DNA of 64,000 nt from Brevibacterium renqingii (GTDB lineage Bacteria > Actinomycetota > Actinomycetes > Actinomycetales > Brevibacteriaceae): assembly GCF_017808105.1 (NCBI RefSeq), contig NZ_JADBHF010000002.1, positions 62,001 to 126,000 on the forward strand, in the 5' to 3' direction. Below the pieces are notes generated by a model. That model saw only the letters and a list, made by a program, of their open reading frames with translations, was not told where the DNA came from and made no database searches. The position numbers were made by a program, and so were the translations under genes. Numbering within the stretch: position 1 is the stretch's first letter; each line of letters starts with the position of its first letter. Below, one piece after another: positions 1 to 8,875 of the stretch.

Positions 1-312
1 GACCAGCGGCTCCGAAGCGAAGTCCTCCCGCAGCCGGACACTGTTCGCGTCGATGCGTTCGACTTCCTGCCAGGGGATGACGAGCGAACCCGCGTGCATC
101 CGTCGGAATACGAACGCGAAGAGCTTCGGACGATCCATTCCCGTGCGCTCGTAGCCGAGGAAGGGCGTCCTCCGATGGGGACCGACGATGAGCGAATCGA
201 GACTCATCCGGTCCCTTTCCTCGCTGCTGGTGAACCGCACGTCGAGCACCCAGCCGAGGGGCTCTCCCGCGGAGTCGCACACGCGTGAATCGAGCAGGTC
301 ACTGAGGATCAT
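1..312 (-). CDS. PRC-barrel-like protein, C-terminus cut by window edge
   Basis: The frame stays open from an ATG at 312 to the window start (104 codons), so the C-terminus is missing. The product begins MILSDLLDSRV, continues GEPLGWVLDVRF and later has LVIPWQEVERIDANSVRLR. This strand-rich pattern of a resistant-to-remodelling motif followed by a V-x-D-V segment fits the PRC-barrel fold found in small actinobacterial proteins. A GGAGG sits 5 nt before the ATG. The start lies inside the end of the preceding PRC-barrel gene (14-nt overlap), so it is the fourth gene of the operon that begins at 2411. The fold call is inferred from the pattern; the function is unknown. Confidence 0.7.
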   Translation of the reverse strand, partial: MILSDLLDSRVCDSAGEPLGWVLDVRFTSSEERDRMSLDSLIVGPHRRTPFLGYERTGMDRPKLFAFVFRRMHAGSLVIPWQEVERIDANSVRLREDFASEPLV

Positions 313-715
313 GACGGCCTCCGGGGATTCGGGCGATGATATGATCGCGCATCCACTGTTCGATCCACATCACGCTGAGCTCTTCGCCGTCGATGCCGAG
401 CTCGACGGCCACGTCGATGTTCGCGACATCGTCCCAGGAGATGCGGTGCCAGCGGCTCTTGGGCGGGCGTCCGCCGAAGATCCGAGTGGCCAGCACCGGC
501 CCGGTCAGCAGGTCGGTGATCTCCGGTGCCTGCGCGTCTGGGTCCAGAGGCTCCCCGAAGGGGACTTCACTGAGCTCGACGTCGTCGACGACCCCGATCG
601 TGCGGTCGTTGACGTCACGCATCTGACGGTCCAGGAGATGGAGTCTCACATCCATCGTGCGCTCGTCATCGTCGGCACTCCGCTCGTCGGAGTCTCTGCG
701 GTCGTCGTCATTCAT
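299..715 (-). CDS. PRC-barrel domain protein, partner of Nramp-like transporter
   Basis: The 138-residue product has an acidic N-terminus (about residues 1-20), then a PRC-barrel-like segment with LHLLDRQMRDVNDRTIGVVD and DVELSE (residues 25-50), and a C-terminal part rich in Trp and Ile (RISWDDVANIDVAVELG). The ATG at 715 overlaps the stop of the transporter gene as ATGA, so translation is probably coupled. PRC-barrel proteins often sit beside Nramp-like transporters in actinobacteria (recalled), which suggests a cytoplasmic accessory or sensing role. No catalytic residues are evident. Confidence 0.75.
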   Translation of the reverse strand: MNDDDRRDSDERSADDDERTMDVRLHLLDRQMRDVNDRTIGVVDDVELSEVPFGEPLDPDAQAPEITDLLTGPVLATRIFGGRPPKSRWHRISWDDVANIDVAVELGIDGEELSVMWIEQWMRDHIIARIPGGRHDPQ

Positions 716-1941
716 GAACCTGCTCCTGTGATGATCATCAGAGGGATGGCGGCGAGGGAGGCCAGCAGCACCAGCCCGAGATAGACCAGTGCGACCGCGT
801 TGGTGACCCGGCCGTTGACGTGCTCGCCCATGTATTCGGGATCGTTGGCGACGATGAGGATCGGCAGATACGTCAACGGCAGGGCGATGGCGGAGAAGAC
901 CACGGAGATCTCCGTGACCTGAACGGGATCGACTCCGGTCGCGAGCACCGCCACGCCGAGAACGAGGCAGACGATGATGGTCACGTGGAATCTCGCAGCC
1001 TCGGCGGGCTTGCGAGTCTTGCCCCAGGTCCAGCCGAAGAACTGCGCGATCGTATAGCCGGTCGACAGAGTCGTCTCCAACGCGGCGCCCGTGGTGGCGG
1101 CGACCATTCCGAGGATGACGAAGGCCAGCAGCAGCTTGCCTCCTGCCTCGGCGACGGGCAGCACCGTCTGCGTCAGCGAGCTGACGGCGATGCCCTGGGG
1201 GAAGAGCACGATGGTCGCACAGACTGCGATCGACAGCGCGATCAGCCCGCCGATGGGATAGCCGATGAGGATATTCATCCGCGAATCCGCGATCTTCTTC
1301 ACCGACCACTTCTCTTCGATCGCACTCGAAGAGTAGAAGAACACCTGGTAGGGGGTCATCGCCGACCCGAAGAGGGAGATCGCGAAGTACCAATACGTCG
1401 ACATGTGCTCGTCCCCGGGCACACTCGGCTTCGTGACCTGCGTCATCAGATCGTTCCAGTCGGGCCCGAGGAGGAAGACGGCCACGGCGAATCCGACGAG
1501 CGCGAGTCCGAAGAGAGGGACGATCTTCTCCATCTTCGAGAACTTCACCCGCCAGATGATCAGCCACACCGCCACAGCGGCCACAGGCACCCAGAGCAGA
1601 TAGTTCACACTGCTGGCCAGCTGCAGAGCCAGGGCGATGCCGCCGACTTCTGCCGTGAGAGTGAGCAGATTGATGAAGAAGGAGGCGCCGAGGTTCGCGA
1701 TGCCCATGCGAGGTCCGAGCCGTTCGCGGATGATGTCGAAGGTGGCCCGTTTGCTGACAGCGCTGACCCGTCCCGACATCTGCGTGAAGACGCAGACCCC
1801 GATCAGTCCGAGGACCACCACCCAGACCAGGGACAGACCGAAGCGAGAGCCGACCTCGGCCTCGACGACGAGGTCGCCGATATCGACGAACCCGCCGATC
1901 GCGGTGAGCAGTCCCAGCAGAACTCCGACGATCTTCTTCAT
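712..1941 (-). CDS. Nramp-related divalent metal transporter-like membrane protein
   Basis: This 409-residue protein has about 10-11 hydrophobic segments and resembles the Nramp (SLC11) family along its length (for example SRFGLSLVWVVVLGLIGV and TTGAALETTLSTGYT). Canonical Nramp transporters have DPGN in TM1 and MPH in TM6 as metal ligands. Here the equivalent sites read DIGD (residues 20-23) and MTPYQ (195-199), so the substrate may not be Mn or Fe. The start overlaps the upstream lipoprotein stop (ATGA) without an obvious Shine-Dalgarno, which suggests coupling. The gene sits between a lipoprotein and two PRC-barrel proteins in one operon. Confidence 0.8.
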   Translation of the reverse strand: MKKIVGVLLGLLTAIGGFVDIGDLVVEAEVGSRFGLSLVWVVVLGLIGVCVFTQMSGRVSAVSKRATFDIIRERLGPRMGIANLGASFFINLLTLTAEVGGIALALQLASSVNYLLWVPVAAVAVWLIIWRVKFSKMEKIVPLFGLALVGFAVAVFLLGPDWNDLMTQVTKPSVPGDEHMSTYWYFAISLFGSAMTPYQVFFYSSSAIEEKWSVKKIADSRMNILIGYPIGGLIALSIAVCATIVLFPQGIAVSSLTQTVLPVAEAGGKLLLAFVILGMVAATTGAALETTLSTGYTIAQFFGWTWGKTRKPAEAARFHVTIIVCLVLGVAVLATGVDPVQVTEISVVFSAIALPLTYLPILIVANDPEYMGEHVNGRVTNAVALVYLGLVLLASLAAIPLMIITGAGS

Positions 1942-2411
1942 TGCGGCGGTTCCAGCGAATCCATTCGGGAGGCCAGACGGTCACGGCTGTCCCGGAGTGT
2001 CCGTTCCACCTCGTCGGCCGAGTGCGAGCTCTTGTCGTCGATCCAGTCTTCGGCGCCCGTGATCGCTCTCGCGGCACCGGCGATCTCCTTGAGCACCGCT
2101 GTTCTCTGCCGGTCCTCGGCCGCGGTGTCGACCTTGAGCTCGAAGACCTGTTTCTGCGCTTTCTCGAGCTCGCTGAGCATGTCCTGGGCAGTCGTATCGG
2201 CCACAGTGCTCAGAGTCCTGTCACGACGGAACTGGCCGAAGGAGTCCTCGACGGTCGCGACCGCATATTGGGCGTGCTCGGTTGCCCTCTTCAGCTCGCC
2301 GAGGGCCCCTCCTTCGGAGGTGACGCAGCCGGAGAGCAGCAGGAGAGCGACGGCCACGACAACGGCGAGGCACCTGCGGCTCACGCCGCTGAACTCACGA
2401 GATGTCGTCAT
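1938..2411 (-). CDS. small predicted lipoprotein
   Basis: I chose the ATG at 2411 because GGAGG lies 4 nt upstream. The product is about 157 residues with a short basic start, a hydrophobic stretch (CLAVVVAVALLLLSGC) and a lipobox LLSGC, so it is probably lipidated and anchored outside the membrane. The rest is helical and charged (ELKRATEHAQ, ELEKAQKQVFELKVD) and could form a coiled coil. It is the first gene of the operon and overlaps the Nramp-like gene by 4 nt. I do not recognise a family; a role with the transporter is inferred from position only. Confidence 0.75.
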   Translation of the reverse strand: MTTSREFSGVSRRCLAVVVAVALLLLSGCVTSEGGALGELKRATEHAQYAVATVEDSFGQFRRDRTLSTVADTTAQDMLSELEKAQKQVFELKVDTAAEDRQRTAVLKEIAGAARAITGAEDWIDDKSSHSADEVERTLRDSRDRLASRMDSLEPPQ

Positions 2412-2576
2412 CTGTCCTCCGCTCTTCGATCCCACGACGGATTGCTCCTCGGCATCACAACGGATTCTCACGGTAGCGCGAGCACAAGTCCCCCGACCAC
2501 GGAAAGTCGAGACTCATGCTTCTGCTCCGCTTCCTTCTGCTCCGCTGCGCAGACGCCGTCTCCGGGCTCTCTGACG

Positions 2577-3641
2577 ATGTCTCAGGACTCTGTCAATCCC
2601 CTTTCGCGACAGACTCTGCTTCGCCACGCTGAGACCATGACACATATCGTGCGCGTCGACCCCAGCGGCGAGGGGATCCGCAGGAAGGGCGCCGGCAGGG
2701 GCTTCTTCTTCACGCGGAGCGACGGCAGCAAGGTCACCTCACGAGCCGAACTCGACAGGATCCGCTCCCTGGTCATCCCTCCGGCCTGGAAGGAGGTCTG
2801 GATCAGCCCCGACGAACGGGGGCACATCCAGGCCACCGGGGTCGACGCAGCCGGCCGCCGCCAGTACATCTATCACCCCGATTGGACGAGCGAACGCCGG
2901 GCCGAGAAATTCGAGCGGGCCCTTGCCCTGGCGTGGACGCTGCCCAGCTCCCGACGCCGCGTGACGCTCGATCTGCGCGCCCGACGCAACGGTGCCGGGA
3001 AGGCTCTGGCCGCGGCGTTCCGCCTCATCGACATCGCCGGTCTGCGGATCGGCAACAGGGAATACGCGCGGGAGAACGGGACTTACGGAATCACGACTCT
3101 GGAGGTCCGTCATGCCCGCGTCACGGGCGCCGAGCTGCACCTGTGCTTCGTGGGCAAGGGCGGGAAGCAGTGGGACCTCGTCGTCGACGACTCCGACCTC
3201 GCCCGCGTTCTCTCCCCCATGCTCAAGCGCAGCTCCGACGCCCCGCTGCTCGCCTATGCGACGGGGCAGGCTGCGGCCGGTCGACGATTCGACGACTGGC
3301 AGCAACTGTCCGCACCTGCCGTCAACGACTACATCAGAGACGTGGCCGGGGAGGACTTCAGCGCGAAGGATCTGCGCACCTGGAGGGCCACGGTCGTCGC
3401 CGCTCAGGAGCTGCCGTGGTCCGAAGCACGGGAATCGTCGCCGACAGCGCGGCAGACGCAGCTGCGAGAGGCGGTCAAGGCCACCGCGGCTTTCCTGACG
3501 GACACTCCGGCAGTGGCACGGAACTCCTATATCGACCCGCGTCTGGTCACGGCTTTTCTCCATGACCCGCCGGAGGCGGCTCCGACAACGGAGACCGATG
3601 TGCGAGAGCTTCTCGGAAACGTCCCGCTCGAACAGGAGTGA
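2577..3641 (+). CDS. DNA topoisomerase IB (poxvirus/bacterial type)
   Basis: This 354-residue enzyme should relax supercoils by a transient 3'-phosphotyrosyl link. Visible catalytic features are RIGNREYA (arginine region), VGKGGKQWDL (lysine loop), DLRTWRATV (second arginine region) and the nucleophile region ARNSYIDPRLV near the C-terminus. The N-terminal recognition part includes VIPPAWKEVWI, GRRQYIYHPDW and ERRAEKFERAL, all typical of the family. The length is usual. The ATG at 2577 gives the full N-terminus; an internal ATG at 2637 (MTHIVRV) is an alternative, and neither has a strong Shine-Dalgarno. It is divergent from the lipoprotein operon. Confidence 0.93.
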   Translation: MSQDSVNPLSRQTLLRHAETMTHIVRVDPSGEGIRRKGAGRGFFFTRSDGSKVTSRAELDRIRSLVIPPAWKEVWISPDERGHIQATGVDAAGRRQYIYHPDWTSERRAEKFERALALAWTLPSSRRRVTLDLRARRNGAGKALAAAFRLIDIAGLRIGNREYARENGTYGITTLEVRHARVTGAELHLCFVGKGGKQWDLVVDDSDLARVLSPMLKRSSDAPLLAYATGQAAAGRRFDDWQQLSAPAVNDYIRDVAGEDFSAKDLRTWRATVVAAQELPWSEARESSPTARQTQLREAVKATAAFLTDTPAVARNSYIDPRLVTAFLHDPPEAAPTTETDVRELLGNVPLEQE

Positions 3642-3679
3642 ACCGGTCCGAACCGCAATGAGCTGGTTCGAGCATGGAA

Positions 3680-3716
3680 AGGTCCGGTCGCCGCCGATGA
3701 GGCAGCGACCGGACCT
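3680..3716. terminator. hairpin between convergent genes
   Basis: A perfect 12-bp stem (AGGTCCGGTCGC pairing with GCGACCGGACCT) encloses a 13-nt loop. It lies between the topoisomerase stop and the convergent membrane protein stop, so it probably ends both transcripts. There is no clear T-tract. Confidence 0.6.
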
Positions 3717-3735
3717 GCGATCCGGAGCCGGACAG

Positions 3736-4185
3736 TCAGCTCTCCCTCTGGCAACTCTCCCGGTTGCCCGAGCCGAGCCTCCACCCGTAGACGAGGTGGG
3801 CCGCGAGAACCGCGACGGCCCGCCCGGGCCTGTCGCGATGCGCCGGCGGCAGAATGCCCAGCGCAGGCAACCACCCCTCGTAGCCGAGCGCCCAGATCGC
3901 CGCACCGAAGGCGACGCCGGTGGCGCGATTCTGCCATCGCAGGGGGACGAGGGTCGAATAGGCGACTCCCGCAGACGTCCCGTAGGCGACATGGGCAAGG
4001 CTCGCGGTGAAGTTCACAGACGAGTCGGACAGGTCCGGCAGGATCTTCTCGATGATGATGCGCGGCGGCTGCCGATCGACGAAGCCGCTCACTTCCGCAG
4101 CGGCGAGGACCGCACTCATCGCAGTCGTCGCCGCGATGCCTTTTCCGGCTCCCGCACCGCCGCGTCTGAGCAGTTTCGCTGCCAT
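3736..4185 (-). CDS. small membrane protein, DUF1440/YagU-like
   Basis: The 149-residue product has four likely hydrophobic segments, starting near KGIAATTAMSAVLAAAE. A central VAYGTSAGVAYSTLVP and ALGYEGWLPALGILPP followed by HLVYGWRLG near the end recall DUF1440 (YagU-type) inner-membrane proteins. The function is unknown. It is 44 nt downstream of the next leftward gene and probably shares its transcript. The C-terminal tail is short and polar. The family assignment is from remembered pattern and is moderate. Confidence 0.65.
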   Translation of the reverse strand: MAAKLLRRGGAGAGKGIAATTAMSAVLAAAEVSGFVDRQPPRIIIEKILPDLSDSSVNFTASLAHVAYGTSAGVAYSTLVPLRWQNRATGVAFGAAIWALGYEGWLPALGILPPAHRDRPGRAVAVLAAHLVYGWRLGSGNRESCQRES

Positions 4186-4229
4186 GATCGTTACCGCCTC
4201 TCCTCTGCTGCAGCCATTGACGAGTTCGT

Positions 4230-4508
4230 TCAGTCGTTGACGAGTTTGAAGAACGTGCTCTGCTCGCCGTCAGCGGTGGTGTCCTGGTAGAGCAGGGACA
4301 GACCCTTCTCATCGAACTTCTCGAACCACTCGTCCCATTCGATGTGAGTGAGTTCGTCCTCTCCGGCACCGCCGGGGAAGTCGAAGCGGAGGACGCCCGC
4401 TCCGTCGTCCTCGGCCTCGGTTCCCTTCACCGAGGCAGGCACTCCGTTTCGGGCTTCGACCCACTTCCTGATCTCGTCATGGTCACGTGTCGTCGTCGCT
4501 TCGGACAC
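4230..4508 (-). CDS. conserved small acidic protein
   Basis: This 92-residue acidic protein contains EIRKWVEARNGVPASVKGTE, a G-V-L-R-F-D-F strand and THIEWDEWFEKFDEKGLSLLYQD. The pattern matches a widespread small family that databases often mislabel as glucan branching enzyme; I know no proven function. It is soluble, without a signal peptide or membrane segment. It lies between the CBS-pair gene and the YagU-like gene, all leftward with short gaps, suggesting one stress-related transcript. Confidence 0.7.
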   Translation of the reverse strand: MSEATTTRDHDEIRKWVEARNGVPASVKGTEAEDDGAGVLRFDFPGGAGEDELTHIEWDEWFEKFDEKGLSLLYQDTTADGEQSTFFKLVND

Positions 4509-4550
4509 AATGTCTCCTCTCGTCGCGGCTTTCGGCTGCTCGACCCGGTC

Positions 4551-4970
4551 TCACTCGGACATCTTCTCCACCAGGTCGCCGATGCGGTTGTCCCACTCGC
4601 TGCGAGCGACATCGGCCTGGGCCAGCATGCCCACGAGCTCGTGGCCGTCGATGACGGGAAGACGGCGGACCTGGTGGTCCTTCATCGTCTGCAGAGCCTC
4701 ACCGACATTGTCATCGGCACCGATGGTCACCGGCTTGCCCTGAGCCAGGTCGCCGGCCTTCGCGGTCTTCGGGTCTCCGCCCTCGGCGATGCACTTCACG
4801 ACGATGTCGCGATCGGTGATCATGCCTTTGAGCCGATTGTCCTCTCCGCAGATCGGCAGGGATCCGAAACCTTCCTCGCGCATTTGCTGTGCAGCCTGTT
4901 CGAGAGTCTCGTTCTCACCGACGCACTTCGCGCCCGGGGTCATCAGTTCACGTGCCGTGGTCATTTCCAT
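4551..4970 (-). CDS. CBS-domain-pair protein
   Basis: The 139-residue product is almost entirely two CBS motifs: residues about 5-60 (ARELMTPGAKCVGENETLEQ, LKGMITDRDIVVK) and about 75-132 (VTIGADDNVGEALQTMKDHQ, RRLPVIDGHELVGMLAQADV). Such Bateman modules bind adenine nucleotides and act as soluble sensors. The TDRDIV signature fits the stress-associated CBS proteins of soil bacteria. GAGGAG is 3 nt before the ATG at 4970 and 9 nt before a second ATG at 4964, so the start could be either. It leads a leftward set of three small genes. Confidence 0.9.
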   Translation of the reverse strand: MEMTTARELMTPGAKCVGENETLEQAAQQMREEGFGSLPICGEDNRLKGMITDRDIVVKCIAEGGDPKTAKAGDLAQGKPVTIGADDNVGEALQTMKDHQVRRLPVIDGHELVGMLAQADVARSEWDNRIGDLVEKMSE

Positions 4971-5344
4971 CGTCTCCTCGTGTCGGTTTCAGTGTCGGTC
5001 GACACTTCCTGCGCCGCAGCGGCGAGGGCCGAACCGCCGTCTCACCGGCCGCGGGACACTCATCATGCTGACTGCTCCCGGCGAGTGTCCAGGGGGTGGG
5101 CGCACCCGATGCGTGCCTCAGACAATGTTGCCGTCCGGGTCCCGGGCGGGGCTGTATCCGTGCCGAATCGCCGGCTCGGACAACTGCCCGTCGACTCAGC
5201 GGCGATGAAGTATGAGTCTCGTGCGGACGCTGACACCGGCAGTGCACTTTGCCACGCTGTCTACTCAGACACGACCGACGAGGAAGAGGGTCGGCGGATG
5301 GCTCCCGCCGGCGTCTCACTGTCGATCGAGAAGGAGAGAAGGCA
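4971..5344. other. divergent intergenic region
   Basis: This 374-nt gap separates the leftward CBS gene from the rightward dehydrogenase. I see no convincing gene. It should hold both promoters. The one clear element is the dyad at 4991-5006 close to the CBS start. A weak 7-bp inverted pair (GGACACT at 5054-5060, AGTGTCC at 5084-5090) is probably chance. Confidence 0.5.
4991..5006. promoter_or_regulatory. perfect dyad upstream of CBS-pair gene
   Basis: AGTGTCG-GT-CGACACT is a perfect 7-bp inverted repeat about 20 nt upstream of the CBS start. Its position would place a bound repressor on or just downstream of the promoter. No regulator gene is adjacent, so the binding protein is unknown. Confidence 0.4.
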
Positions 5345-6526
5345 ATGCGCGCAGTCACCTGGCAAGGCAAGAGAGACATCTCGGTGGAGACGGTCGACGA
5401 TCCGATCCGGCACAAGGCCAATGATGCGATCATCGAAGTCACATCGACCGCCATCTGCGGCTCCGACCTCCACCTCTACGAGGTGCTGGGGCCCTTCATG
5501 GACCGTGGGGACATCATCGGACATGAGGCGATGGGGCGGGTCGTCGAGGCCGGCCCCGAATCGGGTCTGTCCGTCGATGACCGGGTGGTCGTGCCGTTCC
5601 CCATCTCCTGCGGTCACTGTTGGATGTGCGAACAGGGGCTGCAGACCCAGTGTGAGACAACGCAGGTGAGACAGTACGGTTCCGGTGCGCAGCTGTTCGG
5701 CTACTCCCGGCTCTACGGCTCTGTTCCCGGCGGGCAGGCAGAGTACCTCCGCGTCCCGTACGCCGATGTCGGTCCGCTCAGGGTCGGCACGGAACTGCCC
5801 GATCACCGCTACCTCTTCCTCAGCGACATCCTTCCCACAGCGTGGCAAGCGGTGAAGTACGCCGGGATCGGGGAAGGTGATTCGCTGGGCGTCTACGGCC
5901 TGGGTCCGGTCGGGCAGTTCGCTGCCCGCATCGGCAGACACCTCGGCGCGAAGGTCTTCGCCCTCGACCCGGTCCCCGAGCGTCGTGACATGGCCGCTCG
6001 CCACGGCGTCGAGGTCTTCGACTTCGACGAGGACGCGCACGCGGCGATTCGCGACGCCACCTCCGGTCGCGGACCGGACGCGGTGGTCGACGCCGTCGGA
6101 ATGGAAGCACATGGCTCTCCATTGGCCTCGGCGGCTCAGCAGGCGGCCGGTCTGCTGCCGCCTCCCGCGGCGCGGAAGATCATGGAGACCAGCGGAATCG
6201 ACAGGACTGCGGTCCTGCACGCGGCGATCGATCTCGTCCGTCGGGGCGGAACGCTCTCCCTCAGCGGGGTCTACGGCGGAGCTCTGTCGCCGATGCCGCT
6301 GCTCACCCTCTTCGACAAGCAGATCCAACTGCGGATGGGCCAGTGCAATGTGCTCAGTTGGACCGACGACCTCCTGCCCTTGGTCGAGAGCCCCGAGGAT
6401 CCGCTGGGCGTCGATGATCTCGTCACCCACCGGCTCCCCCTCGATTCTGCGCCCGAGGCCTATGCGATGTTTCAGCAGAAGTTGGACGGCTGCATCAAGG
6501 TCGTCCTCGATCCGAGCGCGAAATGA
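5345..6526 (+). CDS. zinc-dependent alcohol dehydrogenase, formaldehyde dehydrogenase-like
   Basis: The 393-residue product is a medium-chain zinc dehydrogenase. ICGSDLHLYEV and GHEAMGRVVEAG give the catalytic zinc ligands, and CGHCWMCEQGLQTQC (residues about 93-107) the structural-zinc cysteines. GVYGLGPVGQFAAR is the nucleotide-binding glycine motif, and FALDPVPERRDMA the strand after it. The long insertion before the C-terminus resembles glutathione-independent formaldehyde dehydrogenase-type members, but the substrate is not determined. GAGAAGG lies just before the ATG at 5345. The catalase gene follows 115 nt downstream. Confidence 0.85.
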   Translation: MRAVTWQGKRDISVETVDDPIRHKANDAIIEVTSTAICGSDLHLYEVLGPFMDRGDIIGHEAMGRVVEAGPESGLSVDDRVVVPFPISCGHCWMCEQGLQTQCETTQVRQYGSGAQLFGYSRLYGSVPGGQAEYLRVPYADVGPLRVGTELPDHRYLFLSDILPTAWQAVKYAGIGEGDSLGVYGLGPVGQFAARIGRHLGAKVFALDPVPERRDMAARHGVEVFDFDEDAHAAIRDATSGRGPDAVVDAVGMEAHGSPLASAAQQAAGLLPPPAARKIMETSGIDRTAVLHAAIDLVRRGGTLSLSGVYGGALSPMPLLTLFDKQIQLRMGQCNVLSWTDDLLPLVESPEDPLGVDDLVTHRLPLDSAPEAYAMFQQKLDGCIKVVLDPSAK

Positions 6527-6641
6527 TAGTTCGCCTCCCGCTCCGACACAAGGGGTGCCGGCCGTTCGGGAAGCGCCTCTACCGTCAGAACATGCCACCA
6601 CAGGGACGGTTCCGCGTTCCTGTCAGAAGTGAGGAGAAATC

Positions 6642-8795
6642 GTGAGTTCAGAAGATCGACCGATCGTTCCCGGAAAGCCCGGTTCCCGCACTCCGGACTT
6701 CGAGGAGCCCACAGCACCCCGAGAGCCTCTGCCGCCGAAGCCCGATCAGAGCGGGCCGAAGCCGACCACGCCGACGGGGGCGCCCAGTCGTGACAGCCAG
6801 GCGGACCAGGCGCAGCAGGGCAGCTGGCTGACCACTGCTCAGGGCGCCCGGCTCTACGACACGGACCATTCGCTCAAGGCAGGCTCCCGCGGGCCGACCC
6901 TGCTGCAGGACCACCATCTGCGGGAGAAGATCACCCACTTCGACCATGAGCGCATCCCCGAGCGTGTCGTCCATGCTCGCGGCTCAGCGGCTCACGGCAC
7001 GTTCGTCTCCTACGGCACAGCCTCGAACATCACGAAGGCGGCCTTCCTCGCCCCCGATGTCGAAACCGACGTATTCACCCGGTTCTCCCCGGTGGTCGGA
7101 TCACGGGGATCAGCCGATGCCGTGCGTGACACCCGGGGCTTCGCCACGAAGTTCTACACCGAGGACGGAGTCTTCGACCTCGTCGGCAACAACATCCCGG
7201 TGTTCTTCATCCAGGATGCGATCAAGTTCCCCGACATCGTCCATGCGGCCAAGCCCCACCCCGACCGCGAGATCCCCCAGGCTCAGAGCGCGCATGACAC
7301 GTTCTGGGACTTCGTATCCCTGCACACCGAGGCGACCCATCACACGATGTGGCAGATGTCCGACCGCGGGATCCCCCGCTCCTACCGGATGATGGAGGGC
7401 TTCGGCATCCACACCTTCCGAGTCGAGAACTCCGCCGGAGAGACCTCGCTGGTGAAGTTCCACTGGAAGCCGAAGACCGGTGTCCATTCGCTCATCTGGG
7501 AAGAGGCCCAGATGGTCAACGGCGTCGATCCGGATTTCCATCGCCGGGACCTCGCCGATGCGATCGAAGCGGGCGCGTGCCCGCAGTGGGAGCTCGGCGT
7601 CCAGGTGTTCCCGGACGATCCGGGCGAGACGTTCGAAGGCATCGACCTGCTCGACTCGACGAAGATCGTGCCCGAGGAGCTCGCTCCCGTGCAGCCGCTG
7701 GGGATGCTCACACTCAACCGCAATCCCAGCAACTTCTTCGACGAGACCGAGCAGGTGGCCTTCCACCCCGGGCACCTCGTTCCGGGCATCGACATCACCG
7801 ACGATCCGCTGCTCCAGGGCCGGCTGTTCTCCTATCTGGACACACAGCTCACCCGCCTCGGCGGGCCGAACTTCTCGCAGATCCCGATCAACCGGCCGCG
7901 CTGCCCGGTCAACGACATGTTCCGCGATGGGATGCACCAGACGGCCGACCACCGCGGTGCCGCGCCGTACCGTCCGAATTCGCTCGACGGCGGCAACCCC
8001 TTCCCCGCCGACAAGGCCGATGAGCACACCTTCGTCGAGGTCGCCCAGGAAGTGCCCGCAGCGAAGAAGGAGCGCCGTTCGCCGGAGTCCTTCGATGACC
8101 ACTACTCGCAGCCTCGCATGTTCTGGCTGAGCCTGACCCCGGTCGAGCAGGATCACCTCGCCGACGCGTTCATCTTCGAGCTCGGCAAGTGCTACGAGGA
8201 GACGATCCGAGCGCGTGAGGTCGCGGTGCTCGCCCGTGTGGACTCGGAGCTGGCTCGTATGGTCGCCGCGGGGCTGGGCCTCGAGCCCCCTGAGGCCGAG
8301 ACGGCGCCGCGCAGCGACGTCCGCCCCAGCCCGGCCCTGTCTCAGGTGGGGAAGCGCTGGCCGGTCGACGGCCGCAAGATCGGCATCGTCACCGGCAGCG
8401 AGACCGACCCGGAACAGGTGCTCCGCGCCTACGACACCATCGCCGAGGCGGGAATGGTCCCTATCACCATCGCTCCGGTGGGCGGACGCATCACCGCCGG
8501 TGAGCGGAGCATCGCGATCGAACGCACATATACGACGGCGTCCTCGAGCGAACTCGATGCCTTCTACTTCACCGACGGTGCTGACCTGACGATGGAGGTC
8601 GACCTGCTCGTCACGGAGGCCTGGCGTCATCTCAAGTTCATCGCCGCCAGCGGCGGCTCCTGCACCATGCTGGAGAAATACGGCATCCAGCCCGAAGACC
8701 CGGGAGTCTACTGCACGGACGACGTCGAGACCGCACTCTCGCAGCTGCAGGACGGACTGAGCGAGCATCGAGCCTGGGCACGAGTCGAGGGCTGA
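6642..8795 (+). CDS. katE: large-subunit monofunctional catalase, HPII/KatE type
   Basis: This 717-residue heme catalase dismutates hydrogen peroxide. The active-site histidine lies in RVVHARGSAAHGTF, the asparagine in GNNIPVFFIQDAIKFPD, and the proximal heme tyrosine in RLFSYLDTQLTRLG. A C-terminal part from about residue 570 (KIGIVTGSETDPEQVLRAYD, DLLVTEAWRHLKFIAASGG) is the flavodoxin/DJ-1-like domain of large clade 2 catalases, so the length is normal. The proline-rich N-terminal extension (residues 1-60) is also typical. The start is GTG, with GAGGAG 5 nt upstream. Confidence 0.95.
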   Translation: MSSEDRPIVPGKPGSRTPDFEEPTAPREPLPPKPDQSGPKPTTPTGAPSRDSQADQAQQGSWLTTAQGARLYDTDHSLKAGSRGPTLLQDHHLREKITHFDHERIPERVVHARGSAAHGTFVSYGTASNITKAAFLAPDVETDVFTRFSPVVGSRGSADAVRDTRGFATKFYTEDGVFDLVGNNIPVFFIQDAIKFPDIVHAAKPHPDREIPQAQSAHDTFWDFVSLHTEATHHTMWQMSDRGIPRSYRMMEGFGIHTFRVENSAGETSLVKFHWKPKTGVHSLIWEEAQMVNGVDPDFHRRDLADAIEAGACPQWELGVQVFPDDPGETFEGIDLLDSTKIVPEELAPVQPLGMLTLNRNPSNFFDETEQVAFHPGHLVPGIDITDDPLLQGRLFSYLDTQLTRLGGPNFSQIPINRPRCPVNDMFRDGMHQTADHRGAAPYRPNSLDGGNPFPADKADEHTFVEVAQEVPAAKKERRSPESFDDHYSQPRMFWLSLTPVEQDHLADAFIFELGKCYEETIRAREVAVLARVDSELARMVAAGLGLEPPEAETAPRSDVRPSPALSQVGKRWPVDGRKIGIVTGSETDPEQVLRAYDTIAEAGMVPITIAPVGGRITAGERSIAIERTYTTASSSELDAFYFTDGADLTMEVDLLVTEAWRHLKFIAASGGSCTMLEKYGIQPEDPGVYCTDDVETALSQLQDGLSEHRAWARVEG

Positions 8796-8875
8796 TGCCC
8801 TGACACCCTCTTCGGAAGGGATGCGCTCCCGGCAGCGCCTGGACACCGAATTCGACCAAAGGGGATGATCCTGCC

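Noticed and set aside
299..2077. A 592-residue minus-strand open frame covering the Nramp-like gene.
   Set aside because: Only its last 138 residues (299-715) look like a real protein; the rest is antisense-frame Arg-rich shadow over the transporter and lipoprotein genes.
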